Source of the DNA: Halomonas sp. GT
GTDB lineage: Bacteria; Pseudomonadota; Gammaproteobacteria; Pseudomonadales; Halomonadaceae
Length of the DNA: 64,000 bases
Direction: 5' to 3'
NCBI RefSeq assembly: GCF_002082565.1
Contig: NZ_CP020562.1
Location: 3,100,001-3,164,000, forward strand
A model generated the notes under the pieces. That model did no database searches and had not been told where the DNA came from. It saw nothing but the letters and a program-made list of their open reading frames with translations. The translations under genes and the position numbers were made by a program. Of the stretch, positions 1 through 8,863 are shown one piece after another. How positions within the stretch are numbered: position 1 is the stretch's first letter; each line of letters opens with the position of its first letter.

Positions 1-1657
1 CCCTGCTCCGCGTGTTCCCGCATTCAACCGCCAATGGCCTGACCGCGACCTAACTCAAGCGCCCATTTGGCTAAGTGAAGACCTACGCGATGGCAATCAG
101 GCGCTATTAGAGCCGATGACGGTGGAGCAAAAGCAGCGCTTTTGGCACCAAATTATTAAAGTAGGCATTAAAGAAGTGATGGTGGGCTTTCCCTCGGCTA
201 GCCAACCAGACTATGACTTTGTCCGCTGGCTAATTGAAGAAGACCAAATTCCAGACGATGTCACTATTGCGGTACTCGTTCAGTGCCGTGAACACTTAAT
301 CGAGAAAACCTTTGCATCGCTGGTGGGCGTCAAACGCGCCATTATTCACCTTTATAACTCCACCTCTACCATCCAGCGCGAGCGGGTGTTTGAGATGGAC
401 CGTGACGGCATTACCGACATTGCTGTGCAAGGCGCTACCTGGGTGAAGACCTATGCTGCCCAGCATCCAGATGCTGATTGGCGTTTCCAATATTCACCGG
501 AAAGCTTTTCTAGCACTGAAATCGATTTTTCACTGGCCATCTGCGAGGCCGTGATGGATGTTTGGCAACCAACACCAGACAACAAATGCATCCTCAACTT
601 GCCCACCACGGTAGAAGTTGCGGGGCCGCACCATCATGCTGACCAGATTGAATATTTTTGCCAGCACATTAGCCGTCGCGACAGCGTGATTATATCGGTA
701 CACACCCACAACGACCGCGGTGGCGCCGTTGCTTCAGCAGAGTTGGCATTGTTAGCGGGAGCCGACCGTGTCGAAGGCACGCTACTGGGTAACGGCGAGC
801 GTACCGGCAACATGGATATTGTGACCCTGGCGATGAACCTATACAGCCAGGGTATTGATCCGAAGCTGGATCTTTCAAACCCGGACGAGATCGTTCAGGT
901 GGTGCATGAGTGTACCGGTATCACTATGCACCCGCGCCATCCCTGGGTCGGCGAAATGGTGTATACCGCATTTTCCGGCAGCCATCAGGATGCTATTCGT
1001 AAATCACTCAAGCATCAAAAGCCCGACGAGCCGTGGCAAGTGGCTTACCTACCCATTGACCCGCATGATATTGGCCGCGACTACCAAGCCGTTATCCGGG
1101 TGAATAGCCAGTCTGGCAAAGGGGGCATGGCCTTTTTGCTGGAGCGAGACTACGGCATTAATTTACCGCGTTGGATGATGCTGGCACTTGCTCCTTACGT
1201 ACAACAAGAGAGCGAGCGCCGTAACGGCGAGCTTTCCAGTGAAATTATTCGCCAAGTAATGTTTGATAATTTCACTCAGGATGCGCCACTGGCATTGGCC
1301 GATTACCGGCTATCAAAAGGCCAGCACGAGGGAATAGAAATAACCCTTTGGCAAGGCTCTGAAACACTGCGCCTGTCAGGTACCGGCAACGGCGCGATGT
1401 CATCCTTCACTGATGCTTGGAAGAAGCATTCGGGCAGCCATGTAGCCATTATTGACTACAGCGAGCATTCACTTGGCGGTGACAGTGAAGCCAACGCGAT
1501 TGCCTTTGTGCAGCTGAATATTGATGGGCAACGACTTTGTGCCGTGGCCGAAGATAGTGACACCGTTAGCGCATCGCTGAAGGCGCTGCTGTCAGGCATT
1601 AATATGGCGCAGGCCACCAAGCAGCATCAGCAGGAAGCCACTGCTATTGAGGTCTAA
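1..1657 (+). CDS. leuA: 2-isopropylmalate synthase, 5' end outside the window
   Basis: First committed step of leucine synthesis: condenses acetyl-CoA with 2-oxoisovalerate. The reading frame is open from base 2, about 551 residues, so probably only a short N-terminal piece is missing. The DLRDGNQ substrate-loop motif lies upstream of the first in-frame ATG (116), which shows that this ATG is not the start. The HTHNDRGG metal-binding motif follows near the middle, and a C-terminal LeuA dimer/regulatory region ends in a gln/his-rich tail. Length and motifs fit the long (type 2) LeuA of many proteobacteria. It stops 4 bases before the end of a convergent gene, so there is almost no room for a separate terminator. 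Identification is firm; only the start is missing. Confidence 0.95.
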   Translation, partial: PAPRVPAFNRQWPDRDLTQAPIWLSEDLRDGNQALLEPMTVEQKQRFWHQIIKVGIKEVMVGFPSASQPDYDFVRWLIEEDQIPDDVTIAVLVQCREHLIEKTFASLVGVKRAIIHLYNSTSTIQRERVFEMDRDGITDIAVQGATWVKTYAAQHPDADWRFQYSPESFSSTEIDFSLAICEAVMDVWQPTPDNKCILNLPTTVEVAGPHHHADQIEYFCQHISRRDSVIISVHTHNDRGGAVASAELALLAGADRVEGTLLGNGERTGNMDIVTLAMNLYSQGIDPKLDLSNPDEIVQVVHECTGITMHPRHPWVGEMVYTAFSGSHQDAIRKSLKHQKPDEPWQVAYLPIDPHDIGRDYQAVIRVNSQSGKGGMAFLLERDYGINLPRWMMLALAPYVQQESERRNGELSSEIIRQVMFDNFTQDAPLALADYRLSKGQHEGIEITLWQGSETLRLSGTGNGAMSSFTDAWKKHSGSHVAIIDYSEHSLGGDSEANAIAFVQLNIDGQRLCAVAEDSDTVSASLKALLSGINMAQATKQHQQEATAIEV

Positions 1658-1661
1658 GCGC

Positions 1662-2003
1662 TCACTCAGCACACTCGATACATTTCAGCGCTAACGGGTC
1701 CCAGGTGAGGCGTTTGGCACCAATCCATTCGCCACACTCAATGCATTCGCCAAAGCACTGTTGATCAATGCGCTGCAAGGCGCCGCTAATACGCTTAAGC
1801 GACATTTGGCGGCGCTGCTCTTCTGCCTTTGCCATTGCTTGGCCCTGCAGCGCACCCATACGTGACAGACGCCCCACCGACGTTTGGTCAAGCACCACCG
1901 TCTCTCTTGAAGACGCGCTTTCAATGCTTTCTTCTCGCAAAGAAACCTCTAGCGCCAACAGCTTTTGGCGTATCGCGACTATGTCTACCTCAGGGTGGTT
2001 CAT
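1662..2003 (-). CDS. TraR/DksA family zinc-finger protein
   Basis: A 113-residue protein. The N-terminal two thirds is charged and predicted helical; the C-terminus carries a four-cysteine finger, CIEC followed about 17 residues later by CIEC. That layout matches the DksA/TraR family, which binds the RNA polymerase secondary channel. It is shorter than DksA itself (about 150 residues) and so more like the small YbiI/TraR-type members. It is convergent with leuA and lies downstream of a universal stress gene on the same strand (19 bases apart), so it may be the last gene of a stress operon. The polymerase-binding role is from family knowledge; nothing here shows its targets. Confidence 0.8.
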   Translation of the reverse strand: MNHPEVDIVAIRQKLLALEVSLREESIESASSRETVVLDQTSVGRLSRMGALQGQAMAKAEEQRRQMSLKRISGALQRIDQQCFGECIECGEWIGAKRLTWDPLALKCIECAE

Positions 2004-2021
2004 CTGCGTCTCCTAGTGACC

Positions 2022-2876
2022 TCAGCGCAGAATCAGCACCGGCAAATGGGCATTGCGTAACATGGCGGTCGTCGTGCTGCCAACCAGCAAGTGACGAATA
2101 CGCGAATGACCATAGGCACCCATAACCAACAAATCGATGCCGTGCTCTTGCTTGTAAGCGCGCAACGTTTCTTCCACTTCACCAGCGCGTATTGCCCCTT
2201 CAGCGTGGTGGCCAGCAGACTCAAGAACATCAATTGCCCACTCAAGCTGTGACCGGTTGTCTGCCGTCTCAGCACCCACGATCACAACATGGCAGGCAGC
2301 ACCTTCAAAGAGCGGGCTTTTGGCCAGCATCTCAATGCCTTTGCGGGCCGTTTTGCTGCCATCAAACGCCATCATCACGTTTTTCGGCTGCGTAAACTGC
2401 TTAGGCACCATCAATAGTGGACGATGCATCTCACGCACAACGCGTTCAAGGTTAGAGCCTAGATGGCCACTGGCTTGATGCGCGGTTTCGCCACGCTTGC
2501 CTAACACCAGTAAGCGCATCTCTTTTTCGTTTTCAACCAAGGTTTCTACCAGCGTACCGTTACGCTGAAGACAGAGTGGATCCGTAATACCGGCTTTCAT
2601 TGCGCGTACTTTTGCCGCATCGAGCATATAACGCCCCTGCTCACGGGCAACTTTCGCGCGCTGCTCTTCAATATCAGATAGCTTTTCTAGCAAATGCTCT
2701 CGAGTCCCTAAGCCTAAATTCCCGGTTAGATCAGGCTCTGTCACCTGAGAGTGGTTATCCAGGGTATGAATAAAGCTTAATGGCGCATCAAGTGCCTTGG
2801 CGGCCCAGACAGCATAATCACAGATACTTTCCGAATACTGAGATCCATCAATAGCGGCGAACACGCGATCAGACAT
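2022..2876 (-). CDS. Tandem-domain universal stress protein (UspA family), copy 1
   Basis: A 284-residue protein made of two Usp folds. The first begins with AAIDGSQYSESICDYA and the second near residue 160 with MAFDGSKTARKG. The second keeps the ATP-binding GAYGHSRIRHLLVGSTT signature; the first has a diverged GHLGSNLERVV version. This two-domain arrangement is that of UspE-like proteins. A second gene at 4856 encodes a clearly paralogous protein with nearly the same residues at every motif. Role: cytoplasmic stress survival, ligand unknown. It is transcribed leftwards towards the TraR/DksA-like gene; the 169-base gap to the divergent crcB pair should hold both promoters. Confidence 0.9.
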   Translation of the reverse strand: MSDRVFAAIDGSQYSESICDYAVWAAKALDAPLSFIHTLDNHSQVTEPDLTGNLGLGTREHLLEKLSDIEEQRAKVAREQGRYMLDAAKVRAMKAGITDPLCLQRNGTLVETLVENEKEMRLLVLGKRGETAHQASGHLGSNLERVVREMHRPLLMVPKQFTQPKNVMMAFDGSKTARKGIEMLAKSPLFEGAACHVVIVGAETADNRSQLEWAIDVLESAGHHAEGAIRAGEVEETLRAYKQEHGIDLLVMGAYGHSRIRHLLVGSTTTAMLRNAHLPVLILR

Positions 2877-2976
2877 AAAAGCGACTCCTTGAGCGGGTGC
2901 GTTAAGATTTTTATTATTCTCATTCTTTTTTACACGAACTTATTGACCAGCGACACCTTAACGCGTTCTTTCCGAT

Positions 2977-2997
2977 CACCCCTATCGTTATAGGGTG
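2977..2997. repeat. Short inverted repeat upstream of crcB
   Basis: CCCTAT, a four-base loop CGTT and ATAGGG form a perfect 6-bp stem (2980-2995), extendable by three more pairs with one bulged C. It lies about 50 bases before the first crcB start, between divergent usp and crcB genes. It could be an operator or a leader hairpin. It does not have the conserved features of the fluoride (crcB) riboswitch. Confidence 0.35.
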
Positions 2998-3045
2998 AGT
3001 GGTACACTTAGCGGCCTGTAAACGCGGCCAGTTAAAGGAGTCACG

Positions 3046-3432
3046 ATGGGGCATGGTATCGCGAGCATGCTACTGGTAGCACTTGGCGGCGCGTTAGGCG
3101 GCATGAGTCGCTATGCCGTTTCTAATCTTATGGCCCATCTGCTGGGCAAAACCTTCCCTTGGGGCACCTTACTGGTGAATGCCAGCGGTGCATTTATAGC
3201 GGGCGGACTTCTTGGTTACTACGGCGTGCCAAGCGCACAGCCGCTGTGGCTATTTACTGTTGCAGGCTTATTAGGTGGCTACACCACTGTTTCATCATTT
3301 AGCTTACAAACTATTGAGCTGTGGCAAAGCGGCCAAGCGCTGCGTGCCACCTTAAATATTGCTGCTACCTTAGTGCTCGGCATGGTGATGGCCATGCTCG
3401 GTTGGCTGTTGGCTAAGGGATTGCTGCTATGA
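3046..3432 (+). CDS. crcB: CrcB/Fluc fluoride channel subunit 1
   Basis: A 128-residue, four-helix membrane protein. It has the Fluc hallmarks: GGALGGMSRY in helix 1, GTLLVNASGAF in helix 2 and GGYTTVSSFSLQT with the broken helix 3 that binds the central sodium and lines the fluoride pore. The start is the ATG after AAAGGAG. Its stop overlaps the start of the second crcB gene in an ATGA junction. Fluc channels are antiparallel dimers; where two genes are adjacent, the products commonly form a heterodimer with fixed opposite topologies. Function: passive export of fluoride. The next gene is an arsenite-type transporter homologue. Confidence 0.93.
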   Translation: MGHGIASMLLVALGGALGGMSRYAVSNLMAHLLGKTFPWGTLLVNASGAFIAGGLLGYYGVPSAQPLWLFTVAGLLGGYTTVSSFSLQTIELWQSGQALRATLNIAATLVLGMVMAMLGWLLAKGLLL

Positions 3433-3815
3433 ACTGGCAAGCTTACCTAGCCGTTGGGGTTGGCAGCGGGCTTGGCAGTGCCCTTCGCTACGGGGTATCT
3501 CTGCTGTCTTTGGCAGCGCTTGGCGGCTATTTCCCTTGGGGTACACTGCTGGTTAACGTGCTGGGCTCTGGGGTCATCGGTTGGGTTGCCGCTACCGCTT
3601 CGCGTTTTCCTAACGGCAACTTGGCGCACTGGCAGCCGCTGTTAGTGGCCGGTTTTTGTGGCGGTTTTACCACATTTTCACTCTTTAGCCTGGAAACACT
3701 GCACCTTATTCAGCAAGGACTCTCTGGGCTAGCGCTGCTTTATGTACTTATCAGCCTACCGCTTTGGTTACTAGCAGTCTGGCTAGGAGAACGCATAGCG
3801 CTTTCTCGTCTATAA
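3429..3815 (+). CDS. crcB: CrcB/Fluc fluoride channel subunit 2
   Basis: A second 128-residue Fluc subunit, translationally coupled to the first through a 4-base overlap. Motifs are SGLGSALRYGVS, GTLLVNVLGSG and GGFTTFSLFSLET, equivalent to those of subunit 1 but with a clearly different sequence, as expected for a heterodimeric pair rather than a recent duplication. The family role is fluoride efflux across the inner membrane. It is followed after 13 bases by a transporter gene on the same strand, so all three are probably one transcript. Confidence 0.93.
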   Translation: MNWQAYLAVGVGSGLGSALRYGVSLLSLAALGGYFPWGTLLVNVLGSGVIGWVAATASRFPNGNLAHWQPLLVAGFCGGFTTFSLFSLETLHLIQQGLSGLALLYVLISLPLWLLAVWLGERIALSRL

Positions 3816-3828
3816 CCGTAGGTATTTT

Positions 3829-4803
3829 ATGCGCGAGCAGTTAGAGCGACAGCAGTCCTGGCTTTACTTAGGGTTTATCTGCTTAGGGCTTACGCTGGGT
3901 CTGATAGCTCCCTTACTAGCGTCATCACTTGAACAGCTGTTATGGCCGCTACTCGGTATACTGCTCTACGCCACCTTTACTCAGATACCGCTATTACATA
4001 TCAAGCAAAGCGTTACCGATAAACGCTTTATGGCAGCGCTGCTGATTGGCAACTTCATTATCATCCCTGCGCTACTGGGGGTCTTGGTGCTAGGTCTTTT
4101 AGTACTGGGGCTGCCACTGCCACAACCGGTGATAGCTGGGGTTTTGCTAGTGCTGCTGGTGCCTTGCACCGATTGGTTTATTACCTTCACGCACTTAGGC
4201 AAAGGCGATGCCGCCCGCGCTGTCGCGGCAACGCCGCTACTGCTGCTCATCCAAATGGTCGCGTTGCCCGTTTATCTTTGGTTATTTTTAGGCGACGAAT
4301 GGTTTCAGTTGGCCTTTTCTACCGACCTTCTCAGTGCCTTTGCTGGCTTAATTATGCTGCCCTTGGGATTGGCATGGCTGACGAAATTAGCAGCCTATCG
4401 CTATCACGCCATTGAGCGTGTCACTGAGCAGCTTGGCTATTTACCCGTGCCACTACTGGCATTGGTAGTATTGGTTATTGCGGCTACACAGGTTAATAGC
4501 GTGCTAGCGCTTACCCATGTATCGGTACAGGTAGTGTTTATTTTTGTGGGCTATTTAATAGTGGCGGCATTCCTAGGTAAAGTGCTGGGCAGGCTATTTA
4601 AGCTTCCCGCCGCCAGCGCTCGAACACTTGCCTTTAGTTTTGGCACGCGCAATTCGTTTGTCATGTTGCCTATTGCGCTTACCCTGCCCAATGGATGGCA
4701 AGCTGCAGCAGTTGTTATTGTTTTTCAATCGCTAGTGGAACTATTTGGCATGATAGCGTTGATACGTTGGGTACCCGGCAAGCTAATTCCAAGCCACCTA
4801 TAA
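3829..4803 (+). CDS. ACR3/bile-acid-sodium-symporter superfamily transporter
   Basis: A 324-residue membrane protein with about ten hydrophobic segments. The segment LVPCTDWFITFTHLGKGD near residue 115 matches the conserved cysteine helix of ACR3 arsenite exporters (PCT..V...L.KGD), and the C-terminal half has the BASS-type repeat with FSFGTRNSFVMLPIAL. Family knowledge suggests export of arsenite or another oxyanion. There is no arsR or arsC nearby; instead it is coupled to two fluoride channel genes, so the substrate is uncertain. It ends at a strong hairpin shared with the convergent usp gene. Confidence 0.75.
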   Translation: MREQLERQQSWLYLGFICLGLTLGLIAPLLASSLEQLLWPLLGILLYATFTQIPLLHIKQSVTDKRFMAALLIGNFIIIPALLGVLVLGLLVLGLPLPQPVIAGVLLVLLVPCTDWFITFTHLGKGDAARAVAATPLLLLIQMVALPVYLWLFLGDEWFQLAFSTDLLSAFAGLIMLPLGLAWLTKLAAYRYHAIERVTEQLGYLPVPLLALVVLVIAATQVNSVLALTHVSVQVVFIFVGYLIVAAFLGKVLGRLFKLPAASARTLAFSFGTRNSFVMLPIALTLPNGWQAAAVVIVFQSLVELFGMIALIRWVPGKLIPSHL

Positions 4804-4807
4804 AAAA

Positions 4808-4839
4808 AACGCCGGCCCCTTAGCGTGGTGACCGGCGTT
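4808..4839. terminator. Bidirectional hairpin terminator
   Basis: AACGCCGG (4808-4815) pairs with CCGGCGTT (4832-4839) in an 8-bp GC-rich stem with a 16-base loop. Read on the minus strand the stem is followed by a run of T, so it best serves the leftward usp gene; it also follows the rightward transporter stop by 4 bases. Confidence 0.8.
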
Positions 4840-4855
4840 AAAGCGTGCGTATTGT

Positions 4856-5713
4856 TTAACGCAATATCAGTACTGGAATTCGGCTGCCGCGTAACATCGC
4901 TGTTGTGGTACTGCCGACCAGCAAGTGGCGAATACGCGAGTGGCCATAGGCGCCCATCACTAGAAGGTCGATAGCATGCTCCTTCTCGTACGCTTGCAAA
5001 GTGTCGTCTACCTCACCAGCGTGGATGGCGCCTTCGGCTTGGTGGCCAGCGTCGCGTAGCGTAGTCAGCGCCCACTCAAGTTCGCTGCGGTGCTCTGCGG
5101 TTTCAGCACCCACAATCAGCACATGGCATTCGGTACCTGCAAATAACGGCGAGCGCGCCAGCATCTCCACCCCTTTCCGGGCAGTTCTGCTACCGTCAAA
5201 CGCAATCAGTACCTTTTCAGGTTGCTTAAAGGCTTTAGGCACCATGAGAATTGGGCGGTGCATTTCACGCACCACACGCTCAAGGTTAGAACCTAGGTGG
5301 CCGCTGGCATGGTGAGCCGTTTCGCCACGCTTGCCTACCACCAATAAACGAATGTCTTTCTCTAGCGCTACCAAGGTTTCGACCAGCGTGCCGTTAAGCT
5401 GGCGAACAATGGGATCAACGACCCCATCTTCCACTGCCCGTGCCTTAGCAGCTTCCAACATGAGCTTGCCTTGCTCACGGTTCACCTTGGCGCGCTGCTC
5501 ATCAAGCTCGGAAAGCTCTTTCATCAAGCGCTCGCGGGCACCAAACCTTAGGTTACCTGACAAATTTTGTTCTTCTGGTACATCAGAATGATTATCCACC
5601 ACATGCACAAAGCTAAGCGGGGCATTTAATGCCAAGCTTGCCCAGGCGGCGTAGTCACAGATGCTTTCTGCATATTGGGAGCCATCAATCGCGGCGAGTA
5701 CGTGTTCAGTCAT
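4856..5713 (-). CDS. Tandem-domain universal stress protein (UspA family), copy 2
   Basis: A 285-residue paralogue of the protein encoded at 2022-2876, with the same two Usp domains and the same C-terminal GAYGHSRIRHLLVGSTT nucleotide-binding signature. It lies 19 bases downstream of a SulP transporter gene on the same strand, preceded by a good AAGGAG site, so the two are probably one operon; Usp domains and SulP carriers are repeatedly associated in bacteria. Role: cytoplasmic stress protein, possibly tuning the transporter. The two Usp genes, in the same orientation, bracket the crcB-crcB-ACR3 block. Confidence 0.9.
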   Translation of the reverse strand: MTEHVLAAIDGSQYAESICDYAAWASLALNAPLSFVHVVDNHSDVPEEQNLSGNLRFGARERLMKELSELDEQRAKVNREQGKLMLEAAKARAVEDGVVDPIVRQLNGTLVETLVALEKDIRLLVVGKRGETAHHASGHLGSNLERVVREMHRPILMVPKAFKQPEKVLIAFDGSRTARKGVEMLARSPLFAGTECHVLIVGAETAEHRSELEWALTTLRDAGHQAEGAIHAGEVDDTLQAYEKEHAIDLLVMGAYGHSRIRHLLVGSTTTAMLRGSRIPVLILR

Positions 5714-5732
5714 ATCGCTCTCCTTGCGGTGG

Positions 5733-7223
5733 TTAGTGGCCGCCCATCAGCTTTTCAACCGCCTCAGGGTCGTTGTGTACCGCGTAACGATCTACCACGG
5801 TGGCACTGGCTTCACTCAAGCCCACCAGTTCTACCTCGGTACCTTCACGGCGGAACTTAATCACCACACGATCCAGGGCTTGAACAGCGGTAATATCCCA
5901 GAAGTGGGCGCGGGAAAGGTTGATGGTGATCTTATCGATGCTCTCTTTAAAATCGAAGGCAGCAATAAAACGCTCAGAAGAGGCAAAGAACACTTGGCCA
6001 ACCACTTGGTATTCACGCTCTTTACCGGGCTCTACTTCTTTCGAGCCGATATACAGGATGTTGCCGACTTTATTAGCAAAGAACATCGCCGCCAGCAGTA
6101 CACCTACAAAGACACCAATTGCTAAATTGTGCGTCCCCACAGTCACCACCACTGTGGCTAGCATAACGATATTGGTACTCATCGGATGTTTTTTAAGGTC
6201 GCGAATCGACTCCCAGCTAAAGGTGCCTATCGATACCATGATCATGACTGCCACCAACGCTGCCATGGGAATCTGCGAGACCCAATCAGAGAGAAAGACC
6301 ACCATCAACAACAGAACAACACCAGCGATGAGCGTTGAGAGCCGAGTCCTGCCACCGGATTTTATGTTGATGACTGACTGACCAATCATTGCACAGCCTG
6401 CCATACCGCCCAGCAAACCCGATCCGATATTAGCGATACCCTGGCCTTTGCACTCACGGTTTTTATCACTGGGTGTATCCGTTAAGTCATCAACAATGGT
6501 GGCTGTCATCATAGATTCAAGAAGGCCCACCACCGCCAGCATGATGGCGTAGGGAAAGATGATCATCAGCGTTTCTAAATTAAGTGGCACATCAGGCCAT
6601 AAAAACATTGGCAGTGTATCGGGCAGTTCACCCATATCACCTACCGTGCGTATATCCATGCCACTTACCATATACACCCCGGTAAGCACCACAATGCATA
6701 CCAGGGGAGAAGGGATCGACTTTCCAATCGCAGGCAAGTACGGGAAGAGATAGATAATACCTAAGCCTGCTACCGTCATGGCATACACATGCCACGTTAC
6801 ATTAGTTAATTCAGGCAGTTGCGCCATGAAAATCAATATCGCTAGGGCATTCACAAATCCGGTGACCACCGAACGGGACACAAAACGCATCAACTCTGCA
6901 AGTTTTAAGTAGCCTGCGATAATCTGTAATACCCCAGTCAATAGCGTGGCCGCCAGTAGGTACTCAAGGCCATGTTCGCGCACTAAAGTAACCATCAGCA
7001 GTGCCATGGCACCGGTAGCTGCTGAAATCATACCTGGGCGACCACCGGTAAAGGCAATCACTACTGCGATACAAAATGAGGCGTATAGGCCCACTTTGGG
7101 GTCAACGCCCGCAATAATCGAAAATGCAATCGCTTCAGGAATTAGCGCTAGGGCAACAACAATGCCTGAGAGCGTGTCGCCTTTGATGTTAGAGAACCAC
7201 TCTTGCTTACTGAAAAGTGCCAT
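5733..7223 (-). CDS. SulP-family anion transporter with STAS domain
   Basis: A 496-residue inner-membrane carrier. It starts with the SulP signature ([20 protein letters not shown], then GLYASF and [14 protein letters not shown]), has about a dozen hydrophobic segments, and ends from about residue 390 in a cytoplasmic STAS domain. This short form, with a GTHNLAIGV segment before the STAS domain, is the branch that includes bicarbonate and sulfate carriers such as BicA; the substrate cannot be settled from sequence. The start ATG at 7223 is followed immediately by the first amphipathic helix. The Usp gene follows in the same direction. Confidence 0.88.
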   Translation of the reverse strand: MALFSKQEWFSNIKGDTLSGIVVALALIPEAIAFSIIAGVDPKVGLYASFCIAVVIAFTGGRPGMISAATGAMALLMVTLVREHGLEYLLAATLLTGVLQIIAGYLKLAELMRFVSRSVVTGFVNALAILIFMAQLPELTNVTWHVYAMTVAGLGIIYLFPYLPAIGKSIPSPLVCIVVLTGVYMVSGMDIRTVGDMGELPDTLPMFLWPDVPLNLETLMIIFPYAIMLAVVGLLESMMTATIVDDLTDTPSDKNRECKGQGIANIGSGLLGGMAGCAMIGQSVINIKSGGRTRLSTLIAGVVLLLMVVFLSDWVSQIPMAALVAVMIMVSIGTFSWESIRDLKKHPMSTNIVMLATVVVTVGTHNLAIGVFVGVLLAAMFFANKVGNILYIGSKEVEPGKEREYQVVGQVFFASSERFIAAFDFKESIDKITINLSRAHFWDITAVQALDRVVIKFRREGTEVELVGLSEASATVVDRYAVHNDPEAVEKLMGGH

Positions 7224-7752
7224 TCAGGGAGTCCATAGTTGAAGGTGAAACACTACGCACTACCGCCACACCGAGGTGAAGCGAGAACGCGCAATTATGC
7301 GAATAGGTTGTCAAAACAGTGCTGCATCACGAAGATACGGGGGCAGCGTAAACAGCCAATGAACGGCCATAGGATGCACAAGCGCCGACATAACGCGATA
7401 GGCGTCATGGCGCTTATATAAGGAGGGAATTACTTAGGGCGGAGTCATCAGCCCAGAAAAGATGTGAGTAAATGCAGTCATGAGTAATATTCTGTACGGT
7501 TGCAATAAGCAAGGTGCGACAAAGCGCAGCATTCTAACAGCATCACAGCCGCATTGCATCTCACGCCACTCTGGTAGCACACACTGTGATACGCGCTGAC
7601 ACGCCCCCACCTCTACTTAGGCAGGGTGACCTCGCGACGGATTGTGGCGTACCATTGCGCCACCAGAAACGATGACAATTGCCAACGTTTTATGTTGAAG
7701 CGGCACACATAGTCACGTGCCGAATATGCCCGCCAAAGAGGAGAAATAGACG
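7224..7752. other. 529-base intergenic region between divergent sulP and icd
   Basis: No convincing gene here: the open frames are short, without family resemblance or good ribosome sites. It must hold the promoters of both divergent genes. The one structure I can point to is a small inverted repeat, GTGGCG (7644-7649) with CGCCAC (7658-7663), about 90 bases before the icd start; a purine-rich GAGGAG site precedes the icd ATG. Otherwise I see nothing definite. Confidence 0.6.
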
Positions 7753-8766
7753 ATGAGTCAGTCAATTGCGGTGATTAAAGGCGACGGTATCGGCCCAGAA
7801 ATTATGGATGCAACCCTGCGCGTGCTTGATGCGCTGGAGTGCGGTCTGAATTATGAGTTTATCGATGCTGGCCTGGCGGCGCTTGAAAAACACGGCACGC
7901 TGATTCCTCAAGAATCGCTTGATGCCATCGAGAAGTACGGTATTGCCCTGAAAGGCCCGCTGACCACCCCCATTGGCAAAGGTTTCTCCTCCATCAACGT
8001 GCAGCTGCGTCGTCATTTTGACTTGTACGCCAACGTGCGCCCTGCGATTAGCTTCCCCGGTACGCGTTCGCGTTACAGCGATATTGATATGATTACCGTG
8101 CGGGAAAACACCGAAGGTGCCTATCTCTCTGATGGCCAAGAGATGATTGACGATGGCAATACCGGTATTTCAGTCATCAAGGTAACCCGCCAGGGTTCCG
8201 AACGTATTGTGCGCTATGCGTTTGAACTAGCTAAAAATAACGGACGTAAGAAAGTCACCGCTGTACATAAAGCTAACATCATTAAAACCAGCTCTGGCCT
8301 ATTTTTGGATGTCGCGCGGGAAGTCGCCAAAGAGTATCCCGAGATCGAATTCCAGGAAATGATTGTAGATAACGCCTGCATGCAGTTGGTGATGAATCCG
8401 CACCAGTTTGATGTCGTTGTCACTACCAACCTGTTTGGCGATATTCTTTCTGACCTATGTGCTGGGCTCGTTGGCGGGTTAGGCCTGGCACCAGGCGCTA
8501 ACATCGGTGAAAAGGCGGCTATTTTTGAAGCAGTTCACGGTTCCGCACCGGATATTGCCGGACAAAAAATCGCCAACCCTTGCGCTTTACTGCTGGCAGC
8601 CGCCCAAATGCTCGACCACTTGGGCATGAACGAAAAAGGCGACGCTATTCGTCACGGAATACGTGCGGTGTTGGAGACACGCCGCGACATGGTGACACCC
8701 GATATGGGCGGCACCGGCACTACCGATACGTTTGCCCAAGCGCTCGTAGAGCACTTAACCGCTTAA
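7753..8766 (+). CDS. NAD-dependent isocitrate dehydrogenase
   Basis: A 337-residue member of the isocitrate/isopropylmalate dehydrogenase family. The N-terminus IKGDGIGPEIM, the substrate loop (SSINVQLRRHFDLYANVRP), the VRENTEGAY motif and GSAPDIAGQKIANP near residue 265 are all present. The NTEGAY loop and short length indicate the NAD-linked isocitrate dehydrogenase group rather than LeuB or the long NADP enzyme. It oxidises isocitrate to 2-oxoglutarate in the cytoplasm. A GAGGAG site lies upstream of the ATG, and a strong terminator follows 16 bases after the stop, so it is likely monocistronic. Homoisocitrate or tartrate dehydrogenase is less likely. Confidence 0.88.
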   Translation: MSQSIAVIKGDGIGPEIMDATLRVLDALECGLNYEFIDAGLAALEKHGTLIPQESLDAIEKYGIALKGPLTTPIGKGFSSINVQLRRHFDLYANVRPAISFPGTRSRYSDIDMITVRENTEGAYLSDGQEMIDDGNTGISVIKVTRQGSERIVRYAFELAKNNGRKKVTAVHKANIIKTSSGLFLDVAREVAKEYPEIEFQEMIVDNACMQLVMNPHQFDVVVTTNLFGDILSDLCAGLVGGLGLAPGANIGEKAAIFEAVHGSAPDIAGQKIANPCALLLAAAQMLDHLGMNEKGDAIRHGIRAVLETRRDMVTPDMGGTGTTDTFAQALVEHLTA

Positions 8767-8782
8767 CTGTTGAGGTGCTTCT

Positions 8783-8816
8783 CCCATCACCGCAACGCGT
8801 TTTACGCGGTGATGGG
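8783..8816 (+). terminator. Rho-independent-type hairpin after icd
   Basis: CCCATCACCGC (8783-8793) pairs perfectly with GCGGTGATGGG (8806-8816), an 11-bp stem with a 12-base loop, followed by a T-rich stretch. It lies 16 bases after the isocitrate dehydrogenase stop. Confidence 0.8.
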
Positions 8817-8863
8817 ATTCTTGAGCTTTAAGCCTGACTTTTCTTAGCTTAGGGACGCTCATA

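Noticed and set aside
2877..3045. Fluoride riboswitch upstream of crcB
   Set aside because: The conserved pseudoknot pieces of the crcB motif are not recognisable; only a short hairpin is present.
7239..7421. 60-residue open frame in the sulP-icd gap
   Set aside because: No ribosome site, no family resemblance, and composition like non-coding DNA.
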